The notes under the pieces were generated by a model. It did not search any database and was not told the origin of the DNA. It saw only the letters and a program-made list of their open reading frames with translations. The position numbers were made by a program, and so were the translations under genes. DNA of 10,847 bases from an uncultured Blautia sp. (GTDB lineage Bacteria; Bacillota; Clostridia; Lachnospirales; Lachnospiraceae). Position 1 is the first letter of the stretch. Every line of letters starts with the position of its first letter. The stretch is from positions 1 through 10,847 of the forward strand of contig UQCM01000078.1 of NCBI GenBank assembly GCA_900539525.1, written 5' to 3'. Shown here in pieces: positions 1 to 6,702 of the stretch.

Positions 1-25
1 TTTCACAATGAAAACGGCAAGTGCC

Positions 26-1621
26 TTACAGTTCCATATTCTGTTTTTTCTGTTGCGGGGTTTTCTGCTCCTGCTGATTGCTGCTCTGCTCTTGCAGGAA
101 CTTCATTTTTTCCGTGACGGAGTGCTTCGGTTCGGGCTTCTTCAGGGCCTCGGACTGCTCCGGCGTGAGGACTTTGCTGACCCAATAGCGAATATCTTTC
201 ATCGGCTGCAATTCCTCCTTGGCAGCGGCAAGCTGTTCGGAAAGCTCTGCGTAGGTCGTTTGCAGCTTGCTGTACTCCGCTTGCAGGGAATCCAGATTGA
301 CATTCAAATCCACGCCCTGCTTTTTGAGATAGCGGAACGCTTTGTTGAAGCTGTCCAGCTCGTCCTTGTGGCTTTCTGCAAACACTGCCTGTCGTGCTTT
401 CCAGCCGATTTTCAGATACTTGTCATGAACCGCCTTGTGGGTCTGGCAATCTGCCACGGCGTTCTGAATGCCGGTAATGACCTTCATGCGAGCGGATGCT
501 TTCTTCATGTCGGCATGGATGCCCTTGGCTTTCTCACTCATTCCTTGCAGGGCTGCATCCAAATCTTCCAGCGTGAAAAGCTCATGCTCTTTCAGATAGA
601 TGATGGCTTTGGAGACTGCCTTCAAATCATCGGTCGTGCCTTTCTGCTGACCGTACCTCGACCAGTCGCTGCGTTCTGCCTTTCGCAAGTTCAGATAGTC
701 ACGAAGCAGAAGAACCAGATCGGGCGAAGTGTTCTTTGACTGTACTTCCGTTTCTGCAAAGGCTTCCTTGGTCGCTTCCATAATGTCTGCAATCCAATTT
801 CGCAGATTGCGGATTGTGCTGCGGATGGCACTCATCATACGGTTGGCAGCTTTAATATCTCGGTTGAGATTGCCAATGTTGGTTTCAATGCCCTTGCGTT
901 CCAGCGCAGAAACGGCGGCTCCCATGTGGACGGTCGGAATCTTATCCAGTCCCTGCCGTTCATAAGAGCGCATATCCACTCGCTCAGGACTTCCGGCAAG
1001 TTCCAGATACTTGTTCTGAACAATCTCCCAGCCGTGTCTCCATTCCTCGGCATGGTACTGCTCGTTCCAATCAACGGTATCCTCCTTGTGGCTTTTCCAG
1101 TTGCCGGAGGGAAGTCTGATACGCTCTCCGTTCTCGTCAAGGTCATAAACCTTGCGGCTCTTGGGCAGCCACTTTCCGTTTTCATCAATGGCTCTCATGG
1201 TCAGCATGATATGGCAATGGGGATTGTGTCCGGGAGGATCTGGGTCATGGATTGCAAAATCACAGCACATTCCCTTGGACACAAAATGCTCTCGGCAGTA
1301 TTCTTGCATCATCTGCGGATACATTTCGGTCGGTGCTTCTCTTGGTAAGGCAACCACAAATCGCCTTGCAAGCTGGGAATTCCATTGCTTCTCTACTTCC
1401 TCAGCTGCGTTCCAAAGTGTTGCTCGGTCAGCATATCCGGGTGGGGCATTGGTGGGCAACATGACCTCTGTGTAAACCACCTCTTTCTTGTAAAGGTAGT
1501 TTTTCATCTTCTGGTCGTACTCGGAAAACAGCTTTTCTCCGGCTTGGTAGGCAGCTCCGGCAACAGCAGAGCTACCCTTGCTTCGCTGGACGATGCGGAT
1601 TTCCAAATGTGGTACGGGCAT
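26..1621 (-). CDS. mobA: MobA/MobL-family relaxase (MOBQ type)
   Basis: Relaxase expected to nick one strand at oriT and stay covalently bound to the 5' end during conjugative mobilization. The 531-residue product starts MPVPHLEIRIVQRS. Its N-terminal third carries the family signatures: the GSSAVAGAAYQAGEKL segment with candidate catalytic Tyr25, a RRFVVALPRE strand (about 86-95), and the metal-binding histidine cluster HNPHCH (His132, His135, His137). The MGAAVSALERKGI segment further on is also typical of MobA/MobL. The C-terminal half is helical, with a likely coiled coil at about 443-476 and a Gln/Lys-rich tail. I place the start at 1621 because AAAGGAGGT lies about 10 bases upstream. 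The frame stays open to 1870, but that stretch has no family similarity and covers hairpins and oriT. It is the last gene of the mobilization module, and the element would need a helper's type IV secretion system. Family call is firm; gene symbol is by family. Confidence 0.93.
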   Translation of the reverse strand: MPVPHLEIRIVQRSKGSSAVAGAAYQAGEKLFSEYDQKMKNYLYKKEVVYTEVMLPTNAPPGYADRATLWNAAEEVEKQWNSQLARRFVVALPREAPTEMYPQMMQEYCREHFVSKGMCCDFAIHDPDPPGHNPHCHIMLTMRAIDENGKWLPKSRKVYDLDENGERIRLPSGNWKSHKEDTVDWNEQYHAEEWRHGWEIVQNKYLELAGSPERVDMRSYERQGLDKIPTVHMGAAVSALERKGIETNIGNLNRDIKAANRMMSAIRSTIRNLRNWIADIMEATKEAFAETEVQSKNTSPDLVLLLRDYLNLRKAERSDWSRYGQQKGTTDDLKAVSKAIIYLKEHELFTLEDLDAALQGMSEKAKGIHADMKKASARMKVITGIQNAVADCQTHKAVHDKYLKIGWKARQAVFAESHKDELDSFNKAFRYLKKQGVDLNVNLDSLQAEYSKLQTTYAELSEQLAAAKEELQPMKDIRYWVSKVLTPEQSEALKKPEPKHSVTEKMKFLQEQSSNQQEQKTPQQKKQNMEL

Positions 1622-1649
1622 CTTTGGTTGAACCTCCTTTCGATGGTAC

Positions 1650-1679
1650 AAAAAAAGACCGATACTTTTCAGCACGGTC
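1650..1679 (-). terminator. Rho-independent terminator or attenuator just upstream of mobA
   Basis: Read on the minus strand, GACCG pairs with CGGTC (1657-1661 with 1675-1679). The stem can extend by TGC/GTA past a bulged T. It is followed at once by seven T residues (1650-1656). It lies about 28 bases before the mobA start codon and just upstream of its ribosome binding site. Transcripts from the DUF3847 gene would meet it before mobA, so it could limit relaxase expression. Confidence 0.6.
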
Positions 1680-1709
1680 GGGCGAGGGATATTCACTTGT
1701 TGTCGGGGA

Positions 1710-1727
1710 ATGATTGCTTGCAATCGT
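1710..1727. repeat. Inverted repeat in mobA leader region
   Basis: GATTGC-TT-GCAATC (1712-1725) is a perfect 6-base inverted repeat with a 2-base centre. It extends by a T/G wobble and an A-T pair to 1710-1727. It lies between the candidate oriT and the relaxase gene. It may be a binding site for relaxosome proteins or a hairpin in the mobA leader; the role is not known. Confidence 0.5.
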
Positions 1728-1755
1728 TCCTCGGCGGCAAGTCCACAAAGGGGTA

Positions 1756-1770
1756 GCTGGCAAAGCCAGC
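1756..1770. repeat. Inverted repeat in mobA leader region
   Basis: GCTGGC-AAA-GCCAGC is a perfect 6-base inverted repeat with a 3-base loop. It is GC-rich and would form a stable small hairpin. It has no T-run after it on either strand, so it is not an intrinsic terminator. It lies about 90 bases from the candidate oriT. Confidence 0.5.
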
Positions 1771-1858
1771 GCAGGGGAAGTGTAGCTTCCTCTGGATGAT
1801 TGGAGCAAGGGACTTTTGCGGAAATCATCAAGCTCCATGCAATGGGCTTTCGGCAGAA

Positions 1859-1900
1859 CGCAATCACCATCTTTAGATGGTGTATAATTGCGCCCTTGTT
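1859..1900 (+). other. Candidate origin of transfer (oriT), RSF1010/pIP501-like
   Basis: A perfect inverted repeat CACCATCT-TT-AGATGGTG (1865-1882) is followed on the plus strand by TATAATTGCGCCCTT (1883-1897). The nic core of the RSF1010/R1162 and pIP501 oriT family is an inverted repeat followed by a short A/T-rich spacer and TGCGCCCT; this segment shows the same order and core. Outer arms CGCAAT (1859-1864) and ATTGCG (1887-1892) also pair, with four unpaired bases on one side. By analogy the nick would fall in GCG/CCC, near 1892/1893. It lies 238 bases from a MOBQ-type relaxase gene, the enzyme class that acts on this oriT type. A nick here on the plus strand would send the DUF3847 gene, cargo and recombinase in first and mobA last. 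Recognised from sequence only. Confidence 0.72.
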
Positions 1901-1910
1901 AAAACAAGGG
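1893..1910. repeat. Perfect inverted repeat abutting the predicted nick
   Basis: CCCTTGTT-AA-AACAAGGG is a perfect 8-base inverted repeat with a 2-base centre. It begins exactly where the oriT outer arm ends. It also covers the stop codon and last codons of the DUF3847 gene (TAA at 1899-1901). It could be part of oriT or an mRNA 3' hairpin. On the minus strand it is followed by GCGCAATT, not by a T-run. Confidence 0.6.
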
Positions 1911-2216
1911 GTTCTCGCTGCCGTCCGTTGTCAGCATTTTTCTCCGCTCCTCAATCAGTGTGTCCAGCTTCTTTTGGGCGGCTTCGCCGTGAAAGAGGAA
2001 GGTCAGCAGCTCCATCACATCATCATCGGTCAGCAAGGTAGGCTCACGCAGAAACTTCTCCAGCATCCCTGCACGAGTACAAAGCCGGTGGGTTCTCTCA
2101 CTCCGTGTCAGGCGTTTCCGCTCATGCTCCAGCTGCTTCTCTCTGTGCTGGGCGGCAATCAGCTTTTTCTCGGCTGCGGCTCTCTGGCGGCTCAGTTTTT
2201 CCAGTTTTTCATTCAT
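1899..2216 (-). CDS. DUF3847 family protein, probable mobilization accessory
   Basis: Product of 105 residues, starting MNEKLEKLSRQRAAAEKKL. It is highly charged and helical in its first half, with heptad-like spacing suggesting a coiled coil, followed by an RSERTHRLCTRAGMLE motif and a LLTDDDVMELL helix. This pattern fits DUF3847, small proteins typically encoded just before MobA/MobL relaxases in Clostridia elements. By position it resembles MobC-like relaxosome accessory proteins, but that role is inference. The start at 2216 follows AAAGGAG with about 9 bases spacing; the frame runs on to 2252 but has no ribosome binding site there. Its 3' end overlaps the inverted repeat next to the candidate oriT. 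A terminator lies directly upstream, so this gene and mobA probably have their own promoter, which I could not identify with confidence. Confidence 0.82.
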   Translation of the reverse strand: MNEKLEKLSRQRAAAEKKLIAAQHREKQLEHERKRLTRSERTHRLCTRAGMLEKFLREPTLLTDDDVMELLTFLFHGEAAQKKLDTLIEERRKMLTTDGSENPLF

Positions 2217-2245
2217 GGGATCAGGCTCCTTTCTGAATAATGGGC

Positions 2246-2280
2246 AAAACAAAAGCGACCAACTTTTTACGGTTGATCGC
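2246..2280 (-). terminator. Rho-independent terminator after res
   Basis: On the minus strand GCGATCAAC pairs with GTTGGTCGC (nine pairs, one G-U wobble) around an 8-base loop (2255-2280). It is followed by TTTTGTTTT (2246-2254). The wobble pair forms only in the minus-strand transcript, supporting that direction. It closes the restriction-modification operon about 54 bases after the res stop codon and shields the mobilization genes. Confidence 0.8.
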
Positions 2281-2333
2281 CTTTGGCTTGAACATTATTC
2301 AATTTAGATAACTTGCATTGCCCGTTGGCTTCG

Positions 2334-4547
2334 TCAAAACTCTTGTTTTAACGGTATCCAATGTTCATCCGACATATCTTTTGAAAAAACGGTATTGTTG
2401 ATATAGAGCTGATTATCCTTATCACGAACAAATCCCCAGTGCAATCCCTTTTCCTCAGCGTATTTCTTGAAAGCATTGAATTTGTTCTCAATCTGCTTAT
2501 CAATATTCTTATCCTGCCCTTTGCTTTCTCCGCCTTTGGTTTCAATAACCCACACTGTTCCGTCTTTTTTCATTACGATATAGTCTGCATAAAATAGCCA
2601 CTGGTGCTGTAAAGCGTCAATATAAACAATCGAGAAATATTGCTGCCCAGTATCTCCATTTTTATATACCCACTCAATATCTGATTGATTTTCGCAATAC
2701 TGCTCAAACAGAATTTCTGAGGTGCTTCGTACAAGACTGGTTGCATAACCAGAAGTATATTCGTGATAAGCGTTGCTCAAATACTCTACCTCGGATTTTA
2801 CGCCGGGGTCATACTTAAAGAAGTCTTGTTCAGGAATGTGAAATTGAGATTTTTTCGGGTGAAGCGTCAGACTCATCTGCACTGCCATATCAGAAGTCAC
2901 TTCACGAAATTCTTCTTTCAATTTATGCTCGTTGTTGATTATGAAAGCATAAAACTCTGTGGTATCCAACGATAAAAGTTTCCGATAAGAATTGCCACCT
3001 TTACGGAATAGTCGTTCCAAGATGGTTTTTACCTTAGCAGTCGGCATACCAATAGTGCTCTTAATTGAATCCACACAATGAAGCAAATCCATGCCATGTT
3101 TATGCGTATTTACACGTTTCCGAGTAGTATAGTAATTATGGCTTTCCATTACCGTATCGGTGCGAATATATTGACCGTACAGAGCATGACCGATGATTTC
3201 ATCTCCGAACTGATAGCCAGCAGCCATAAAACGCATTTTGTTATTTGCTTTATCGCCGCTTAAACCATACTTTTTAACCAATGCTTCGTATATTTTATTC
3301 AGCACTTCACGCTCTCCAAGACCATCAAAATCTTGGTCACGAATCTCCTTTTCAAGTGTAAATGTCTTGCATTTATCCTTTAAGAAAAGTCTGCGTGTTT
3401 CATATGCCTTGTCCATATCTGCCAGTAGACCAGCTTTGTATTTTTCGTCAAATGTGTAAACATAGCAGAAGTCAAGTAAATCATCTTCATAGTGAATTGC
3501 TTCGGGCATACGGCGAATACGTCCGATTGTCTGAATTTCAAAGCTCTCGCTCATGCCTTCACGCAATTTGACGAGAATCTTTGCTCGTGGGCAATCCCAT
3601 CCGGTGCTGATAGCCTGTTTCATGAGTAGAAAAACAGGAATCCCATCGTTCTCTGTCAGATTATCTGGCAAGTCCTTTTTATCTTCACTCATCCACTTGC
3701 TAACCATGCCATTGTTATAGGTGTAGCCCATACTTTCAAGTTTTTGCTCAACCGCAAGTATAGTTTCCGGCTGACCATTTGGAAATTGAATCAGAACCAG
3801 CGGACGGATGTTTTTCCCAATTTCCTGATAGCGTTTAGCAATATCTTTTCTCTTAGCATCTGCAAGATCAAGCAGGTAGTCATAGTCATCCGTTATTTCA
3901 AGATTATCAGAAATTCCCTCATTGACGTAAAGAGCTTTAGTAATTAATCCAGCATCAATTACATCTATTTCATCAATCTCAAAAAATTCGTAACGTTTAT
4001 TCTCAATCGCCGTAGCACTAACACGAATTATATTTTTTGCTGCAAAAGCATCAATAATTACCTTTGCTTTGGCAGTGTTATTTGAGTGTTCCTCATCAAT
4101 AATCACAATGAACTCAATTCCGTTACGGTGAGCATCTGCGATACGCTCAAAAAGGTTTTTGCGCTCGCTATCACGAATAGCTGTATTACCTTTTTTCGTT
4201 ACCAATTCCCAGTTGATAAAAGTGGTACTGCCCGGAGTAAAGCCATTCAGCAAAGAATCAAACAAATTCTGTGTAGTACGGTGTGGCGCAATTTTTTGCA
4301 TTTTATCCCGACTCTGTTCTTCCAGATTTCCTTTGCCGGGACAGAGCCAGATAAATGCTGTGTTATTATTAACATTCGTCAGATACTCATCAACATAATC
4401 AATAAGTATGATTGTCTTACCGGAACCAGTCGGGGCTTTCATAACGACCGTCTGTTTACTGGTTGGCTTTGCAGTGAGGTCAAGCAATTTAAGAACTGCC
4501 TGCTCCTGAAAGTCAAACAATTTGATTGTCAATCCGGGATTTACCAT
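2334..4547 (-). CDS. res: Type III restriction enzyme, Res subunit (helicase-nuclease)
   Basis: ATP-dependent restriction subunit of a type III R-M system; it works in complex with Mod to cut unmodified DNA. The 737-residue product shows the superfamily 2 helicase motifs in order: Walker A APTGSGKT (38-45), DEEH box (151-154), SAT (177-179), an STGWDCPRAK segment (about 314-323) and QTIGRIRR motif VI (339-346). Near the C terminus is a PD-(D/E)XK nuclease signature: Asp655 in FYADYIV and Glu669-Thr-Lys671 in VIETKGG. It is shorter than the roughly 970-residue EcoP15I Res, but all key motifs are present and the frame is intact. The start ATG overlaps the mod stop region by 7 bases and has AGGAGGTGG about 8 bases upstream inside mod, suggesting translational coupling. 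Base composition is AT-richer than the flanking mobility genes. Confidence 0.95.
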   Translation of the reverse strand: MVNPGLTIKLFDFQEQAVLKLLDLTAKPTSKQTVVMKAPTGSGKTIILIDYVDEYLTNVNNNTAFIWLCPGKGNLEEQSRDKMQKIAPHRTTQNLFDSLLNGFTPGSTTFINWELVTKKGNTAIRDSERKNLFERIADAHRNGIEFIVIIDEEHSNNTAKAKVIIDAFAAKNIIRVSATAIENKRYEFFEIDEIDVIDAGLITKALYVNEGISDNLEITDDYDYLLDLADAKRKDIAKRYQEIGKNIRPLVLIQFPNGQPETILAVEQKLESMGYTYNNGMVSKWMSEDKKDLPDNLTENDGIPVFLLMKQAISTGWDCPRAKILVKLREGMSESFEIQTIGRIRRMPEAIHYEDDLLDFCYVYTFDEKYKAGLLADMDKAYETRRLFLKDKCKTFTLEKEIRDQDFDGLGEREVLNKIYEALVKKYGLSGDKANNKMRFMAAGYQFGDEIIGHALYGQYIRTDTVMESHNYYTTRKRVNTHKHGMDLLHCVDSIKSTIGMPTAKVKTILERLFRKGGNSYRKLLSLDTTEFYAFIINNEHKLKEEFREVTSDMAVQMSLTLHPKKSQFHIPEQDFFKYDPGVKSEVEYLSNAYHEYTSGYATSLVRSTSEILFEQYCENQSDIEWVYKNGDTGQQYFSIVYIDALQHQWLFYADYIVMKKDGTVWVIETKGGESKGQDKNIDKQIENKFNAFKKYAEEKGLHWGFVRDKDNQLYINNTVFSKDMSDEHWIPLKQEF

Positions 4548-6265
4548 GCTTCGCCCACCTCCTGCATTTCAAACTTAAAGTAATAATCGGGAATAGTATG
4601 AATTTCAACATTTTTGAACAAAGCATTCTGTTTCGTGGTAAACAGCACGTTCTTTGAAACATACAACGCTTTTACATCGGTATATTCACTCCAATGCTGT
4701 TCTAAAACATCCGCTTCATCATCACTCATGACAAGAATATATTCCCGTCCGTCCAACTTCACACCATTTTCCAACTGCACCATTTCAGCAATATGTGAAA
4801 GAAGTTCCTCACTGACCTCTTCTGCATCTTTAGGCACAAAATCGGTTCGATAATATTTAAGATTTGCAGGAATGCCTTTGGTATTTGCATAGCCATTGAT
4901 AACATTGGAAATACGTGGATATGTGACTTCTGTACATATATCATTTTCGTCATTAGTACAAATAATAAATTTTCGTGTTCCACCGTCAGCCTGATTTAAT
5001 GCAAGAACCGCATGAGCAGTAGATGCTGAACCAGCAAAGAAATCTAATACAGTGATGTCTTTTTGCTTGAAATAGTTCAAAAACATACTCATCAATTTTA
5101 TCGGCTTTTTCCCACTGTTAAAGGGAATTCCACCCTCATGGCGAATATTTCCAAAATCTCCTGCCATATCATAAAAGTTTGGAATAGGAGATACCTTTGT
5201 TGAACCTTCTTCCATTTTATCAACCGGAACTCCTTGATAATATTTTCCTTTTGTAGCAGTAACTTTTTGTGGACCTGAAAAATAGCGATAATCGAAACTA
5301 TCATCTCCAACTCCATAGACTTTATAGAGAACACCAAGTCCATCTTTTTCTTTTCTTCCATCCAAATAATCTCTGAAAAAGCGTCCTGATGAATTACCGT
5401 TCAGTATAGTTCCTGTTGCCCAAATTTCTTTCAATCCCTCCTTGAATCCCTCTTTATGCTTTACGAGTTCCCACTCCCCCTTTTGAAATGCAACCACTTT
5501 TTTGCCTCCTAACTGTATTTCAATGCCAGGAGCTAACTCATTAACAGAATAAACAAACTTTTCATAGTCATATTCTTGTGGCTGAAGATACGGAGTGGCA
5601 CTGTCGCTCTTTCGATATACAAGCACCTGTTCAATTTCTTTGTGATATTTCATATCAGATTTTAACGTCTTATCTGGATAACGGACTTGAATATAATCTG
5701 TTTTCTCATAGTTTGCATCTCCAAATATTTCATCACAAAGCAGCTTTAATTGAGCAGCTTCTTTATCGTCAATGCTTATAAAAATAAAGCCATGCGGAGC
5801 CAGCAATTTTGCCGCAATTCTTAATCTCTCCGACATAAAACTAAGCCATTTACTATGACGATACGTGTCAAGTTCATCAACATACACATCATCATATCTA
5901 AAATCCTGATTTCCAGTATTATATGGTGGATCTATATAAATAAGGTCAATTTTTCCTAAGTGTGTTTTTTCCAGCAAACGCAAGCTGTGGAGATTATCAC
6001 CCTCCAAAAGAAAATTAAACTTCTCGCCTGGAGCAGCAAAAATTTCTTTGTCTGCACATTCGGTAAATACAGGTATATTATCACGCATCTGTACATCAAC
6101 GGCTTCCTCATGCTGTTCCCACACAAGTCCGTACTTCTTTGCATTTAATTCGCTTTCTATTTCTCCAATGGCAATCAAAACATCGTCATCGTCCTTATGT
6201 TCTTCTCGAATGGTTTGTAAAAATTCAAGCATTCTCTGTCGCTTCTGCTGAGACAAATTAGCCAT
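4541..6265 (-). CDS. mod: Type III DNA adenine-N6 methyltransferase, Mod subunit
   Basis: Modification and specificity subunit of the type III system; it transfers methyl from S-adenosylmethionine to adenine N6 and recognises the target for Res. The product is 574 residues. The catalytic motif DPPYNTG starts at residue 112, and the AdoMet-binding motif DFFAGSAST at about 408 comes after it. This beta-class order (motif IV before motif I) is standard for type III Mod. A KKPIKLM segment (about 386-392) precedes motif I. The region between, about 190-360, should hold the target recognition domain. I chose the ATG at 6265 (MANLSQQ) because GGAGG lies 8 bases upstream; an ATG at 6280 is in frame but lacks such a site. 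The start overlaps the end of the regulator gene and the end overlaps res. I see no simple-sequence tract that would make it phase variable. Confidence 0.95.
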   Translation of the reverse strand: MANLSQQKRQRMLEFLQTIREEHKDDDDVLIAIGEIESELNAKKYGLVWEQHEEAVDVQMRDNIPVFTECADKEIFAAPGEKFNFLLEGDNLHSLRLLEKTHLGKIDLIYIDPPYNTGNQDFRYDDVYVDELDTYRHSKWLSFMSERLRIAAKLLAPHGFIFISIDDKEAAQLKLLCDEIFGDANYEKTDYIQVRYPDKTLKSDMKYHKEIEQVLVYRKSDSATPYLQPQEYDYEKFVYSVNELAPGIEIQLGGKKVVAFQKGEWELVKHKEGFKEGLKEIWATGTILNGNSSGRFFRDYLDGRKEKDGLGVLYKVYGVGDDSFDYRYFSGPQKVTATKGKYYQGVPVDKMEEGSTKVSPIPNFYDMAGDFGNIRHEGGIPFNSGKKPIKLMSMFLNYFKQKDITVLDFFAGSASTAHAVLALNQADGGTRKFIICTNDENDICTEVTYPRISNVINGYANTKGIPANLKYYRTDFVPKDAEEVSEELLSHIAEMVQLENGVKLDGREYILVMSDDEADVLEQHWSEYTDVKALYVSKNVLFTTKQNALFKNVEIHTIPDYYFKFEMQEVGEAW

Positions 6266-6491
6266 GCGTGTTTCCTCCAATCTTCTTTATCTCTGGGGTA
6301 AATTCCAAAATATCATCAACACCGCAATTCAATGTCCGGCATATCTTTTCAATCGTATCAAGGGAAAGGTAGTTGTCACGCTTCAATCTGGTTATGATAT
6401 TTGCACTAAAACCTGCTTGTTCCATCAATTCCGCATTACTGATACCTCTGTCAATCATCAAATGAAATAATTTCTTATATGTTACAGCCAT
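6258..6491 (-). CDS. Cro/C1-type helix-turn-helix regulator of the R-M operon
   Basis: Small DNA-binding protein of 77 residues that is nearly all helix-turn-helix domain: SNAELMEQAGFS (about 18-29) as positioning helix, SANIITRLKRD (29-39) as recognition helix, then LSLDTIEKICRTLNCGVDDIL. This matches the HTH_26 / XRE class. It is the first gene of the cassette, and its stop codon lies past the mod start codon (8-base overlap), so translation is likely coupled. AAGGAGG sits about 8 bases before the ATG. By position it probably controls its own promoter and the R-M genes, like the C proteins of type II systems; that is inference. Such control would let Mod build up before Res when the element enters a new host. 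Confidence 0.88.
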   Translation of the reverse strand: MAVTYKKLFHLMIDRGISNAELMEQAGFSANIITRLKRDNYLSLDTIEKICRTLNCGVDDILEFTPEIKKIGGNTHG

Positions 6492-6514
6492 ACCCAGCCC
6501 TCCTTACCCTGAAA

Positions 6515-6543
6515 ATTATATCACGCAGATGTGAATAAATCAA
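6515..6543 (-). promoter_or_regulatory. Sigma-70-type promoter of the regulator-mod-res operon
   Basis: On the minus strand TTGATT (6538-6543) and TATAAT (6515-6520) are separated by exactly 17 bases. The -10 box is a perfect match and the -35 box matches 4 of 6. Transcription would start near 6508, giving a leader of about 17 bases that holds only the ribosome binding site before the regulator ATG at 6491. It is the best promoter match in the window. Confidence 0.75.
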
Positions 6544-6552
6544 TGCATGCAT
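6543..6552. promoter_or_regulatory. Palindrome at the -35 box, possible operator
   Basis: ATGCATGCAT is a perfect 10-base palindrome that touches the -35 box of the operon promoter. A dimeric Cro/C1-type protein is encoded directly downstream, so this is a reasonable operator candidate. The palindrome is short and low in complexity, so the call is tentative. Confidence 0.35.
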
Positions 6553-6643
6553 ATACCGATAAAATCATATATTCCTGCTTTAGTAACGCTTATTTTCGCA
6601 CATTTGTGGGTAGCCGATACTTTTTGCTCCGGCGATATGTAAT

Positions 6644-6679
6644 GGTCAGAACATCGGGTGCAGACCCGACATTCTGACC
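6644..6679. repeat. Long imperfect inverted repeat between unknown genes and R-M cassette
   Basis: GGTCAGAA (6644-6651) pairs with TTCTGACC (6672-6679), and TCGGGT (6654-6659) pairs with ACCCGA (6664-6669) around a GCAG loop; two mismatched bases lie on each side between them. It would form a strong 36-base stem-loop on either strand. It starts 24 bases after the stop codon of the 96-residue protein gene. No T-run follows in either direction. It sits in the roughly 210-base gap 6492-6702, whose only other features are the operon promoter and the palindrome. Confidence 0.55.
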
Positions 6680-6702
6680 GCAAATCAACCCTTATTGCTA
6701 CA

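Noticed and set aside
8..739. A 243-codon open frame on the plus strand.
   Set aside because: It is the antisense shadow of the relaxase gene, with Leu/Phe-rich composition typical of reverse frames and no supporting ribosome binding site.
1622..1870. An 83-codon upstream extension of the mobA reading frame, open to an ATG at 1870.
   Set aside because: Family similarity begins at MPVPHLEIR (1621), which has a strong ribosome binding site. The extension covers inverted repeats and the oriT candidate and looks non-coding.
4086..4583. A 165-codon open frame on the plus strand.
   Set aside because: It is opposite the res helicase motifs, which are clearly the coding strand.
4541..6265. Search for simple-sequence repeats that would make mod phase variable.
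   Set aside because: No tandem tetranucleotide or long homopolymer tract was seen in mod or just upstream.
6266..6280. Five extra N-terminal codons for mod from an ATG at 6280.
   Set aside because: GGAGG is placed correctly for the ATG at 6265 and would lie inside the coding region if 6280 were used; the earlier ATG has no comparable site.
1659..6624. An 11-base direct repeat, CCGATACTTTT, at 1659-1669 and 6614-6624, both outside genes.
   Set aside because: A match of this length is expected several times by chance in a window this size, and the flanks differ, so it is not good evidence for cargo insertion ends.
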